From Alopecurus myosuroides (taxonomy: Eukaryota > Streptophyta > Magnoliopsida > Poales > Poaceae), in contig CM054058.1 in assembly GCA_028641055.1 (NCBI GenBank), forward strand, positions 80,412,392-80,476,391: 64,000 nt of DNA. Reading direction: 5' to 3'. Of this stretch, positions 1 through 11,200 are shown piece after piece (positions within the stretch are counted from its first letter, which is position 1; every line of letters begins with the position of its first letter). A model generated the notes under the pieces. The model saw only the letters and a list, made by a program, of their open reading frames with translations, did not search any database and was not told the DNA's origin. The position numbers and the translations under genes were made by a program.

Positions 1-810
1 ATCAAAACTTACTATACCTCTATTTCATTTCGGCATGGCAGGAGTCCAAAAACAAAAGTACATGATATCAACCAAATGTAAATTTGTGTGCAATGTTGAA
101 AGCTTTCCTGTGATACACGTTTATAGCTAGCTCCCAACCAAACACTTGTCAAACGCAAAACTTTTAGCTCCCGTTATTGGGTCATGTTTATTAAGTGCAA
201 TGAAAAGTAAAGGTGTGCATTGAAACGTTCGTGAGAGTCCTATCCCAAATTCAGATCATGACAATTAATAAAGTGAATATCTTAATTTAGAACATAAATA
301 ACACTATAACATGGTTCACATACTCGGAATAGCTCTGAAGCTAATAGGTAGATATGGTGGACTCACTGGAAATACTTGGCTAAAGGGTGTTGGAAACAAG
401 TTTATACTTGTTGGAATTTTTACTTTTTTGGCTAGCAAGAGGGAGATAGTTGACCAGCTACTATGAATGCATTAGTGTCCATAGAACTACTCATTTCATG
501 ACAAACTAAGTAAACTAACAATTAACATCAAAAACATGAATAAGAGATAGCTCATGACAACACTATTGCAAATTTCTACACCTAAAACAGCATATAAATC
601 ATGCAACTATAAGTAGCTTTTATAATCAACTAAAGCATCCCTTTCCCAATAAATATAAAAGCATACAACTTAATTCAACCCATTATTCTAGTAGCTGATT
701 CTCATAAAGATAATTGTGGTGGTGGTCTCACAAATAAACTAAAAAAAAACTAGACGCTTCAAGTTTCTGCGATAAATGCTTTGCTTAGAAAAACAGAAAG
801 TAGACGTGTG

Positions 811-1044
811 CTAACCAAAAGAGTGTTGGTCCAGGGGGGTGTTCACCACATCCCCAAGCTTGTGGTTTTCACCACTCTTGGATCTCTCTTGGCGCAGCTC
901 CTCTATTCCCTGTGAAAAAACTTTACAAAACATGTTTCTCCCATTCTTTTTCTGTGGTGTGAGATTAGCAAGGACAAACAAAACGTATGCATGCTGTGCA
1001 AAATTCCAAAACAAATGCTCCATAAGATAGACAGTAAGGTTCAT
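811..1044 (-). CDS. Conserved 77-aa ORF of Athila-type element (B1 copy)
   Basis: This short ORF lies on the sense strand of the element, in the downstream half of the body. The same ORF recurs at 14,708-14,941 and 35,567-35,806, and broken at 40,732-40,970. Length and frame are kept, with scattered substitutions between B1 and the other subfamily. The protein has a moderately hydrophobic N-terminal half and a polar C-terminal half (NLTPQKKNGRNMFC, then SQGIEELR). It lies where Athila elements often carry extra or env-like ORFs, but I recognise no domain and it is too short to call env. The conserved frame suggests, but does not prove, that it was once translated. Confidence 0.4.
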   Translation of the reverse strand: MNLTVYLMEHLFWNFAQHAYVLFVLANLTPQKKNGRNMFCKVFSQGIEELRQERSKSGENHKLGDVVNTPLDQHSFG

Positions 1045-2593
1045 AATGTTGTATGTTCACTCTCTAGCTCGAAAAGATCAAGGAAATTCAAGTCCCAAAC
1101 CCAAAGAGTGCATCCAACAAAAGAAGGCAAAATCTGTCCAGAAAAGCAATAGCAGCAAAACGAACGTTTTCCCTAAGCTAGACTCGTCAAAAAATTAATC
1201 CAATTTTTGTGCTTACAGAGTACGAAAAGTTGCAGGATATACTAAAAAATTAGCTCAATCCTACTTACAGCTAAAAAAATGAAAAATCGTACGGTGAGCA
1301 GAATCGTGCTGAAGCAGAAATTCCAAGCACTAGGATAGCAACTTTTAAATCCAAATGGGTGAAACTTGACACTTTATTGAAAACTCCAGAAACTAAACTA
1401 AAGACTAAGTCTCTCGTTACAGCAAGAGGACACTAGGAAAAACCAACTAAGAACAACCGGGTTGCCTCCCGTAAAGCGCTTTATTGATAGCCGTATAGCT
1501 AGGCTTTTCTCTTAACATCATGATGGTTGGAGTGAGGTGGCTCGGCATCCCCAAGCTTGGATTCTTGTACTTATTTGATACATGTAGGGTGATCCCAGGG
1601 GTACATCCCCAAGCTTGATTGGTTGTCCCTCTTGATCTTTGTTCATCTCACCCAACTCTTCCTCCTGAAAAATTCTTCTTACACAAATCTCAACATAAAA
1701 CTTGATTAGAGGGGTTAGTGCCTCCATAAATAAAATCCACATAGGTACAGCAAAGACACATCATGAGTTGATTATAAATATTAAATATTGTTAATACAGT
1801 TGTGCATTGCTCCTTGATCAAAAGAACCACACAAAACACAAGTAATGAGAGCAATGCAAAATAAAGACATAATCTGCCAAAAACTTAACAGCCCGTAAAG
1901 AGTGAATTTTTAGAGGCACTTAAGTTGCTCAAATCAGAAAACTTAAAACTAATGAAATATGTAGTGATAACTAAATATTTCTGTCATAAATTACCAGGTC
2001 AAAATTCCACTTCTGTGATTTTAAACATTTTTCGCAGTGAAGTTCAGGAATCTGTTTTCTGGACAGCTAATTACTATTGTTTAATCCTATCTCTCATATA
2101 AGATTATTCTTGCCATTTATGATGAGAAATAAGACAGACATGTAATGTTACAGTAGTGAACTAATATTTTTATTGTTTTTAGATTTGGAAAAAGTTTTAA
2201 TGATAGAGACTTTGCAATGGTTTCATTGGCATGAACAACACATGTTCAAGGTCGACCCCAACTTCTCCATTACTCATCCTTCTCATTTACTTTCCCAAAA
2301 AAATTATAAAATGAAAATCTTAAACTAAATGATAGATAACAGTAGGTAAAGGTATTTTACATGTTGAAAAGACATAAATGTGTGCTCAAACCGAATAGGA
2401 AATTAAAGCATAAGGAACACACCAAAAAAATATTAAACAATTTATTTTTAAGTCTAACCCATTTCCTATGCACTGGCATTTTGTAATGAAACAAATAAAA
2501 GAAGCACATAATAGCAAGCATAGAAAGGTAGATCAAGTGCAACTTCAATACTTTCAGCATAAATAGGGGAAACTTAATATTGTTGAAATATGT

Positions 2594-3124
2594 TTAACCA
2601 TGTTTCCCTCTCTCATAATAATTTTCAGTAGCATCATGAATAGATTCAACAATATGAATATCACATAAAAAAATCTTATCATGAGCCACATGCATAAAAG
2701 AATCACTACTCTCCACATAAGTAAAATCCTCATTAGTGATAGTGGGAGTTAAACATTCATAATTTTCATTGCAATCATCATATATAGGAGGCATAGTATC
2801 ATCAAAGTGAATTTTCTCCTCCAAGCTTGGGGAACTAGAAATATCATGCTCATCAAAACCAACTTCCCCAAGCTTAAAACTTTCCATAGAATCAGCAAGC
2901 ATGTCATTTTTATCCTCAATAGTAGGGGGACTAAAAATATCATATTCATCAAGACAAACTTCCCCAAGCTCAAGGTTTTCCTTAGAAATAAAGGTGTTCA
3001 AAGAATTAGTACTACCACAAATATGATTGTTGTGCAAATAATTTTTCAATTTCTCCTCAAACACTTCATGTCCTAATTCAAGGTAGATATTATACAGTTC
3101 TAAAATTGTTTGGTTGTTTTCCAT
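2594..3124 (-). CDS. 176-aa acidic ORF just downstream of the B1 primer site
   Basis: This is the first ORF after the primer-binding site of B1, in the position usually held by gag. The protein is very acidic and contains a degenerate internal repeat: LGEVCLDEYDIFSPP at about residues 53-67 and LGEVGFDEHDISSSP at about 86-100. It has no zinc knuckle and no recognisable gag or protease domain. The B2/B3 bodies have a protease-like ORF at this place instead, so the two subfamilies differ in their first ORF. The start codon lies about 76 bases from the primer site. Function unknown. Confidence 0.45.
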   Translation of the reverse strand: MENNQTILELYNIYLELGHEVFEEKLKNYLHNNHICGSTNSLNTFISKENLELGEVCLDEYDIFSPPTIEDKNDMLADSMESFKLGEVGFDEHDISSSPSLEEKIHFDDTMPPIYDDCNENYECLTPTITNEDFTYVESSDSFMHVAHDKIFLCDIHIVESIHDATENYYERGKHG

Positions 3125-3199
3125 TTTATAATTTTTTTTGTGTTTTAGGTTTATATGTTATTATGCAATGCAAACAAGAATAAAATATTAGCACAACGC

Positions 3200-3217
3200 T
3201 CCCCGGCAACGGTGCCA
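3200..3217 (-). other. Primer-binding site, tRNA-Asp type (B1)
   Basis: On the minus strand the sequence starts TGGCACCGTTGCCGGGGA, 10 bases after the LTR end. It is complementary to the 3' end of plant tRNA-Asp with one mismatch, and is the usual primer site of Athila elements. Confidence 0.8.
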
Positions 3218-3227
3218 GAAAAGTGCC

Positions 3228-4651
3228 TGATGACTCCGAAGTGCAGGAGATCAATTGTAGTATCTTTCGATAAGTATTTGAGTGTCGAACCCACGAGGAG
3301 CTGAAGGTAAGCTATCTATTCTCTAAAGCCCTATAACCCTCTTATATGGCTGTTTATGCAAAGCAATAAGTTTGACTAAAAGGAACTAACTAATTAAAAG
3401 CAAGTGACGTGGAGTGTGGTTTGTCTAGTAACTAGTGAAGCAAGTTTAAAATGCAAGTAATCCTAGAGCAAGTTTCTAAAGAAAGTTTCTAAGCAAGTTT
3501 CACAAGTAGCAAGCAGCAAATATCTCAAGTATCTCAAGGGAGAAAGTGTTCTAGCAATAGGTGTTTCGTTCGTGTGGTTGTCACAATTAGTGAAGCACAT
3601 GTTTTAGTCTTAGTTGTTTCTTCTAGGAAGGAGCCATGAATAGGTATAGTCAAGTAAATGATCTACAACCCCTTATGATGGATCATGTGGCCAAGTAAAT
3701 GACTGCACAAGATTGATTAAGACATAAAGTCCCACCATAGCCTTACGTTCTAAGTTCCCCTATATATATCCCCCAATAACTTAACTTTGTGGCTCGGTCT
3801 CAGGTTACTGTCACTCCCAAGTCACCACCACTCCATTATGCTACCGGTGATCACCTTACATGCATTCCCCAACATATGCATGCACTCATATATTGTACAT
3901 AAAGACAATCATAGAAGATAGCAAACTTGTATCCAACCAATCAACGAATTATTTCACCATTGCCAAGAACAATTCACTACTCAAACATAGACGGGGAGAC
4001 ACAATACATCAAGGGAATATAGTATTGCATCATACATCGTGTTTGCCAAGAGATTACAGTGGAGAGATGGAGCTGATCTTGCTGTAGATGGTGATGATGA
4101 ACACGCCGGAGGGGGGTGGACCCCTCCGGGGGTGATCCCGGCGGCGTTTCCCCCCTCCGATCTTCTCCGGTGGTAGCCTTCTGTCTCTCTGTTTTGTGGT
4201 TTCGTCTCTCCGCGCTGCCTCCTTCTCGAAAAGGCCAGGGGACCCTTTATATAGTCGTTTTTAGGTCACGAGACACTCGGGAGAAGAAAGATCGACGGCA
4301 TCGGAGCCACGAGGGCAAAAGGGGGCCCCACACGCGGCCAAGGAATCTGGCCGCGTGGAGGGTCCTCTTTTCCACATGGTTGGCCTTTTGGCCCTCTACT
4401 TTGGCCCATGGTCTTTGTCTCGAAAATTCTGAACCGTGCTCTTTGGCCTTGCCCTTTTTGGAGTCCTGAAGCTCCCGGAAAGTCTGAAACACTAAAAAGT
4501 ACGTTTTCTGGAAAAACAGGGTTAGAACCAAAAGAAGGGGGATTGTTCAGAAAATCCCCCAAATCATTATAAAACATGAATATAAGTTGCTAATATGTAA
4601 TAAAAACAAGTAATAACATGCAAAGTTCATGTATGCATTTTACATGCATCA
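3228..4651 (-). repeat. LTR of B1 (5' LTR on minus strand), 1,424 bp
   Basis: On the plus strand it starts TGATGACTCCG and ends TGCATTTTACATGCATCA, so on the minus strand it runs TGATGCATG...GTCATCA. A TATA-like stretch (plus-strand ctttatatag, 4,245-4,254) is the likely promoter of the minus-strand transcript. It shares ends with the LTRs at 16,505, 32,145, 37,374 and 42,530 but is about 270 bp shorter and clearly diverged, so B1 belongs to a related subfamily. Confidence 0.85.
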
Positions 4652-4724
4652 CATGTCCTGGTCTATAGACTCGCGGGGGGTGGTCTTCCATGGAGAAGGT
4701 GATTGGCTGATCCGCCATGTTCAG

Positions 4725-7177
4725 TTACTCGGGTCTTGTTGGTGGGGTTTGCACAGCCATGTATAATTGCCGTGTGTTTGTCTTCTGAGCTCTGCGGGAT
4801 GGGCAGACTTTTTGTATCATCCCCAACAGTCTCGCCGGGTTCGGGTATGCGTTGGCTCCGGCGTTTGCTGCGGGTGGCGCAGGTAGTGCGGCTAGCACCG
4901 TTTTCTGATTTCCTGGCAGAGGCAGGGGTTGTGGTGGTTGGAACCCTTGGTGTCCTCCTCCCGGAAGTGGCGGGTAGCTTTGACTAGCTTCTGATCTACT
5001 TTTCTTCGAGAAGGCCTCGTGGATTTCAATGAACTTCCGGCAATCCTTGAGAAGGTGGGTTGCCTTAGTTTTGCCCGTGCACTTATCTGTAAATAGATGT
5101 AGCGAGCAGTATCCGTCGAGGTCCTCCTCGGGAGTTTTGTCTTCAGTGTTTGGTTTCCATTCGCGACTTCCTCGGCGTCCGCTATCGCGATTTCGCGTGA
5201 ATTCCACTGCTACCAGTTCTTCTCGGTCGTCGTGATCGTAGTACTTCCTTATTTTCTTTCGACCATGGCGGTCGTCCTCGGGTGCGGGCGAAGATGTCCT
5301 CTCGTTGCGTACTGATTCCTCTCCATTAGCCCATCTATCGGCTATGATCAGAAGCTCTCCAATAGTCTTGGGTGCGGCTCGTCCCAGTTCTTCTCTGAAA
5401 TCAGTTCGTCGAGCACCCTTTGCGAAGGCCTCAACCGCTACTTCTTCTGATATGTTTCCTGCGGTGTTCCTGAGCGTGGTCCATCGCTGGATGTATTCGC
5501 GAGTGGACTCGCCACTCTTTTGTTTGCAGGCTCGAAGTTCCTTGATGGTCGCCGGTCTTTTGTAGGTGGCTTGGAAATTTTTGCAAAAATCGAAGTGCAG
5601 ATCGTCCCATGATGCATAGTAGGACTTCGGTCTCGCTTCTAGCCAGCTACGCGCTGCTCCTACCAACTGTAGGTTGAGGTACTGCATAGCCGTGTTCTTG
5701 TTCCCACGTTGGCATTTTACTACCGTGAGGTAGTCGTTTAGCCATGACGAAGGTTCGAGTAAACCATCATACTTTGTTACTTCTCTGCTGAGCTTGAATC
5801 TCTTGGGTAAAGGCGCTTCGCGGATGCTGCGAGCAAAATACAGTGCGCCGCAGGTCTTGTCATCAGAAGAACCGGATGAGGAGTGCGCACGGTTCCTTGC
5901 TACTCTTTCTTTGTCCACTCTATTTTTCGCGATGTCCGACCGCGCGTTGTAACCGGGCTGATCGCGGTCGGTTTCTTTCCTTGGTTCCTTGCTGCGTTTT
6001 CACGAGTGGCTGCTGTGATGTCGCGAGCCAAGATCTCTATTTCTTGGGCTACCTTCGCTGCTGCTTCGTCTGTCATCGCGTCGCCGGGCTTCTTTTCCTC
6101 GACCATGGCGAGGCGATTTTTCTCTTCTGGGTGAAGCACTTCTATGCTTGCGCGACGCTTCCTTCTCCTTCTCCTTCTCCTTCTGTTCGGCAGCTTTCCT
6201 GCGATCATAGGAGGCAAGCCTTGAGGCTGCCATGCCTAATCCTTTCCGAACTTGCTTGTATTACTCTGCTCGGGGGTCATTTTCCCCTGGTTGATTCATC
6301 TGCATGTAGGTTTCTGCGGCTAAGACTGTGGCAGCAGGGGTTTGCGAATAGACGTTTCCTTCCTCGTCAACCCGCATGAGGGAAGGTCCGAGTGACCTGC
6401 TGATCTCGCCTAGGGACTCTTCGTCCATGGACGCCGTTCTTGACGCGTATCCCTTCCTTGCGGGTCGGGTTCCGACAGAAGGTGTTAGGGACAGCTCGGC
6501 TCGGCGTTGACTTGATTCATCTGCCAATTTTTTCCGATGAGCTAGATCTATCCGAGCTTCCTTGATCGCGGTGGCCACTCTCACAAGATGATAGTGGTAG
6601 GCGACCATGTCTTCGTGTGGGGCTCCGGCCGCAGGTGGCTTGCTCGTTCGGATGGCCTCCTTTGCTCGATCCCAAGCGTCTCGCGAGACGCCGATCTCGG
6701 CGTGTTCCCTTGCGCTGTGCTCTGTTTCTGGGGGGTGGTTGTTCCGATCCTGCCATGCAGACCTGAGCCATTCGTGGCTTGTGAGTCCTAGGCGTAACTC
6801 GGAAAGCTTTATTGACCTGAGAGGGTTCTTCTGTAGAGAGGGTATGGAAGTTGCTGGCGTTGAACCGGATGGACTCGCCGCTTTTCTCCAGGTAGGGCCG
6901 CGAGTCGACGGCTCCTGACTCACATCCCAATTCCTCAGGGAAGTGGAGGACCCCGTCTTTGTTGGTGTAGAATTTGAAGCTTCCGAACGTCAAAGTGATG
7001 CTCTTCTCCAGATCGCCGAATACCGGGCGTGATTCCGGCGAGTGAGGGGTGACCACGACAGATCCGATCCGAATAGGGTTGGTCGGAGTCGAGGTCGAGG
7101 GTCTCCAACGTGAGTTGGTTGATGAAGCCGAAGATGCCGGAGATCCAGCGCCCGCCGTTCCCACATACGGCGCCAAT
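4725..7177 (-). pseudogene. gag: Gypsy gag (Tat-like), broken by frameshifts
   Basis: Gag forms the capsid of the virus-like particle. Reading on the minus strand, coding potential moves through three frames (7,177-6,517, then 6,923-6,261, then 6,217-5,900) before a long 397-aa frame at 5,918-4,725, so several indels have broken it. The last frame holds the retrotransposon gag core: W-rich stretches (SSWLNDYL, ARSWLEARP), then DDLHFDFCKNFQATYKRP and STREYIQRWTTLRNT. A knuckle-like pattern follows (YCSLH...THLLKDCRKF, about residues 260-290) and then a proline-rich tail. After the stop, another frame from 4,718 reads ITFSMEDHPPRVYRPGH, like the lead-in to protease in Tat-type elements. Probably not functional. 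Confidence 0.75.
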
Positions 7178-7669
7178 TGTCGAATCTGCATCTCAACAAG
7201 TCCCTCGGGTGAACCCATAGGGTTTCGAATAGGAGAACTTGTGGACGCTGGTGACAATCATCGGCTAGACATGATGCACGATTTACCCAGGTTCGGGGCC
7301 CTCGTAGAGGTAAAACCCTTACTCCTGCCTCTATCGATCTGTATTATTGAATAGATCGGTTACAATGGGGATTGCTCAAGTCGAGAGTACGATCTCGAGC
7401 TCAAGGCTTGGTGGTGCGGTATTGCTTGGTCCTCTTCCGGTGGTTCTCCTGGCCTTATATAGGTGGCCAGGTCTCAAACCGTACCCGGGGAGGACTCGAA
7501 CTCTAAACCTATGTCGGTTACAAGTTTCCTATCTTAACCCGCAAGGCATTGCGGGTGGGCTTCGACTGGGCCTTCTAGAATAGTCCAAAGGCTTCCCGTC
7601 TTGGGCTTCAGTCTTGGGCCTAGGACCGGGTATCCTTATTCGCCGGGTCCAAGGTTCATCCCTTCGTCA
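7178..7669 (-). repeat. LTR of C1, 492 bp
   Basis: On the plus strand it starts TGTCGAATCTGC and ends CCCTTCGTCA. On the minus strand it is followed after one base by TTGGCGCCGTATGTGGG, a primer-like site. A TATA box reads ctatataagg on the minus strand (7,453-7,462). It is matched by an equally long copy at 23,954-24,445. Confidence 0.8.
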
Positions 7670-8275
7670 CTTGGGAGATGGATTTTTTGAAAATAGTAGA
7701 CCATGTTATGTGCATAAATAACCAAATTGTTCTCTCTGAAAAAGTTTTTATCCACCTCTTTAAAAAAACACAAGTTTTTGCCGATTTAGTTGGAAACAGG
7801 TCAAATTTGAACTACATGTGCATCGTAGTTTGCTCATGGTTTTAGGGGGAAAATCATTTATAGGTACACAACTACCTATTTCATCACAGATACACCAATA
7901 TTTTCTCAATATTCAACCCCTAGCTACGAATGGTCATGCCCCCCGTCCTGACATTTTCCTGAAATCGACATAGAAAATCCTAGAAAATTCAAAAAAACAC
8001 AAAATGATGCAATAACTTCGCGGGGTGTCATTATATATGTCCTAGTATCCACCAAAAATAATATACTTGGAATACGACAGTTGGGTTGAAATGATGTTCA
8101 TAGAAATGAGATATCTCCTCCGAAGATTCTAAGGTTTCGGGACAAATGACGAGTGTTATGGCCAAATCCATGGCATAGTTTGTTGGAATGTGCCCATATT
8201 ACACACAAAGATGCATCTTGGACACACGGACAATATTGACGGAGAAATGTTTTCTTTTCATTGAATAAACAAAAC
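7670..8275. mobile_element. CACTA-related fragment D, first copy
   Basis: This AT-rich, non-coding stretch of 606 bp is bounded by the C1 LTR and the L LTR. It is nearly identical to 24,446-25,051 and similar to the tandem units at 50,777-51,880, which lead to a CACTA terminus at 52,130. In those units the sequence runs on past ataaacaaac, so L inserted here after aacaaaac. Confidence 0.65.
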
Positions 8276-11200
8276 TGTAACAGGCCAATTTTTGGAAGAC
8301 ATGAATAACTTGTTTTCAGTTCCCAAAAATCAGGGCCAACAAAAACTTTTTGATATGTTTGACTTATGCTTGTGTTTTCATTTATATTTCTTGTTGTATG
8401 TGTTTGTGTTTGTTAACACCTGACATTAAAACCAATGATCATAACTTTCTTAAAACACAACCCTTATGATCAAGTCATGACAAGAAAGCTTATCATCTTC
8501 ATCCATCACCCTGTTTTGACAAAAACCTTTTTGAAAATGTTTTGATTTTAGAAGAAACCCAAAGGCCAAGTTTTGTGAACGACAAAAGATAATTTCCAAA
8601 ACTATATGAAAAGTATTTTGGAGCTAATCATCTCCAACCTGTTTTCAACCAAGATGTTTTTGCAAGTATTTCAAAAACTCCTTCTCACTTCCTTATTTTG
8701 CAAAAACAATAAGAGGGGACTATGTTACCCCTCTGTTTTACCTCAATTATATTCTGTTGGAAATAACAACTTTTGAGATGGACCTATTTACCAAACCCTC
8801 TTGTCATGGTATGTCTTGATCACTACCTATAATTAACACTTGAGAAGAATACCTGGAAATTAAATTGAAGAACTCATTTGGTTGAGTGATCTTGTGTGAC
8901 TTGTTATTTTAGCTACTTGTGGTGTGATCTTATCTTGTGTGTGCTTTGAAGTATTTATTTCTTCTTTTTGATTAATGTGTGTTGTTTTAATAAAATAAAA
9001 CCTATTAATAACAAGATCAAGCATCAATACCAAATTCCATCTCATGTCCATATCATCTTCTGTTTTCTTAAAAATCTCCAACTTTGGAGACAGGCTTCTA
9101 TGACAAATCTTGAACTAATCATCAATGCAGCATCATACATCTCATTGTCTATATACATGCTATGAATCCAAGTTGTTAATATGGTTATTTCAACGTTTCG
9201 GTGTCTTCTCTCAAAGTCCTTTAGAAAGGCATCCCTCAATATTGATCATATTCCTGTTATCTTGATGCATTTTCTCTGTGTTATTCAAAATCACTCCTTA
9301 TTGTTTTCAAGCCCAATCAACCAAACCTTTTCATCTTCATGACTTAGATATCACCTATTTGTGGTCCATTTATTTTTCAATGGCCATTTAATTATTTATC
9401 TCTCATGGTTTTTAGCCTATTAAATAAACCCCTGTTTTCACCCTTTTCCACTTGGAGCCTCAAATATTTTCAAAGGAGTTGTTTATTAAAAATCACTTTT
9501 GAGACTTATATTATGTACTCTCTCATCCCAACTTAAAAATATTTGTTTTAAAGGCATTTTACTATTTATTATTTTCCATTTTCCAAAAGGCCAGAAATGG
9601 ATTTTAAAATATTTTGTGAAGAAAAGTATTTCCTAAAATCTTGGAAAAATTAACCAACATGACTATGGTGATGTGGGATCATTTTATAGAAAAACATTTG
9701 GAATTTGTGTTGAAAATTTTGGAGAAAACATTTAAAAACAGATTCAGCACTTTTCTAAATTCAAAAATTTATGAAACATTTTTTTTATAAAAACTCTTGA
9801 GGCCACCATCCCTAGAATCCATTTTTGATTCTCTATTCAATGGACATGATTTTGCACGTATGTTCTATTCAAATTATTGGTGGAAACAATCAAAACCCTC
9901 CACTGGTTATTTTGGACATGGTTGGGTTCACACATGTCTTGATCAATTTTTGCACTCTCTCTACCTCTCTTCTGTTCTGGGAGATGAAAACCCCCTTCCT
10001 CACCCTCATAGACATGTTCGACCCTGTCATAACTCTCTCTCTCTCTCTCTCTAACTCAGCCAACAACTAAGGGACAAGGATGGTGATCACCCCTCCTTCT
10101 CACCCCCCACCTCCTATGTCCAAACCAGGAGCTTCCCTTGCGCCACGAGGCTCTCTATGCATCGTGTAAACTCCCTGGCATAACCCCTCCCCCTCTTCTT
10201 GTCTTCATCTTCCTTGCCCATGAGTAAAACTTGCCAAACCAAAAATCACAGATGTGGATATACTAATTTATAACCATCTCCAACTTGCAGATCCATGATT
10301 TGTGTTGTATTTTAGGAGAAATAAAATAAATCGTAGAAGAACTCATTAACACCTTTTATATAATAACTTGAGATTTATGTATCCAAAACATGCAAACTCA
10401 ATTGTTCTGAGTAGCCCTTCATAATGTCTATCTGTTGCATTTGGCCTTGTGTTGACTTGAGTTGCGGTGTGAAACTGACGTGCATGTTAGTTTTAGGCCA
10501 GAGAGCATTTCTGTGATTTGTTTAAGTTTATTGGTGATGAAGTTTGATGTGAATCCACTTGTGTTGGTTTTCTAGTGACTAGGAGAACCTTAAACTATAT
10601 TTTCATGATTTTAGGAGTTACAGAATAGGCTTGGTGCATTATTTAGTGTTTAGCCTATTTCTGCATATTATTGCTATGCCTTTATTAAATTGTGTGTTAT
10701 ATTGTTTTTTGTATAAAATTGATTCCTAGCATGTGTAGGGTATTAATTCATGTTTAGGATGTGTCTTGAGTGTTTCACTAGCATGATAGGGTTTGTGTGT
10801 GTAAACCAGGCTTGTTATAGTTTAAATCAAATAGGGTTGTTTCCTAGTAATAATAGGTTAAATTATGTTATTCTTCATATTGGTGTGATGAATTGATTAA
10901 ATGCTTTAGTATTGTTTTCCATAGAATACATACTGTTATTATAGCATATTATACTTGCTTGCATGCTTGAGTGAGCTCTAGATCAAATTGTCATGCTATG
11001 ATAGTTTTTGGTGATTTTTGTGCCATAAGTTGTTATTTGCATGCTTAATTTTTGAGGCATTGAGTAGATTTTTATTTTGACATTACTAGCATGTCTAGGT
11101 GTTGTTTCCACTGTTATTTGGATGCTATCTTATAGATCTATAAAGTTAGAATAAATATTGTATATTGATCTCTTGTGGTTATGCATGTATGCTTGTCTAA

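Larger units (their letters stand above)
1..3227 (-). mobile_element. Athila-type Gypsy element B1, internal domain (left end outside window)
   Basis: This is the body of a minus-strand LTR retrotransposon. Its first bases match the middle of the B2 body from about 13,899, so the downstream part, polypurine tract and 3' LTR lie outside the window. It shares with the other B bodies the 77-aa ORF at 811-1044 and the conserved block near 1,455-1,505. It differs in carrying a longer, AT-rich middle (about 1,750-3,150) and a different first ORF. No reverse transcriptase or integrase reading is visible, so the copy is non-autonomous or decayed. Assignment to the Athila group rests on the tRNA-Asp primer site and on the protease type in the sister copies. 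Confidence 0.8.
4652..7669 (-). mobile_element. Tat-like Gypsy element C1, 5' LTR plus gag (interrupted by B1)
   Basis: This is a minus-strand LTR retrotransposon: LTR at 7,178-7,669, primer region just below it, and gag down to about 4,725. It ends abruptly at 4,652 where the B1 LTR begins, so B1 inserted at the gag/protease border and the rest of C should lie left of the window. The part from 6,973 to 7,669 is repeated at 23,748-24,445. Confidence 0.75.

Noticed and set aside
4247..4577. ORFs of 94-117 codons in the B1 LTR, both strands
   Set aside because: They lie in the GC-richer part of the LTR around the TATA box, overlap one another and are not conserved in the other B LTRs.
4655..4670. 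14-base match catgtcctggtcta shared with the CACTA end at 52,063
   Set aside because: Here it lies in the gag/protease coding sequence of C (YRPGH) and the match stops abruptly on both sides, so I treat it as chance.
10030..10051. CT-dinucleotide run as a regulatory element
   Set aside because: Its length varies among the L LTRs (also about 21,161, 26,806 and 47,179) as expected for a plain microsatellite.
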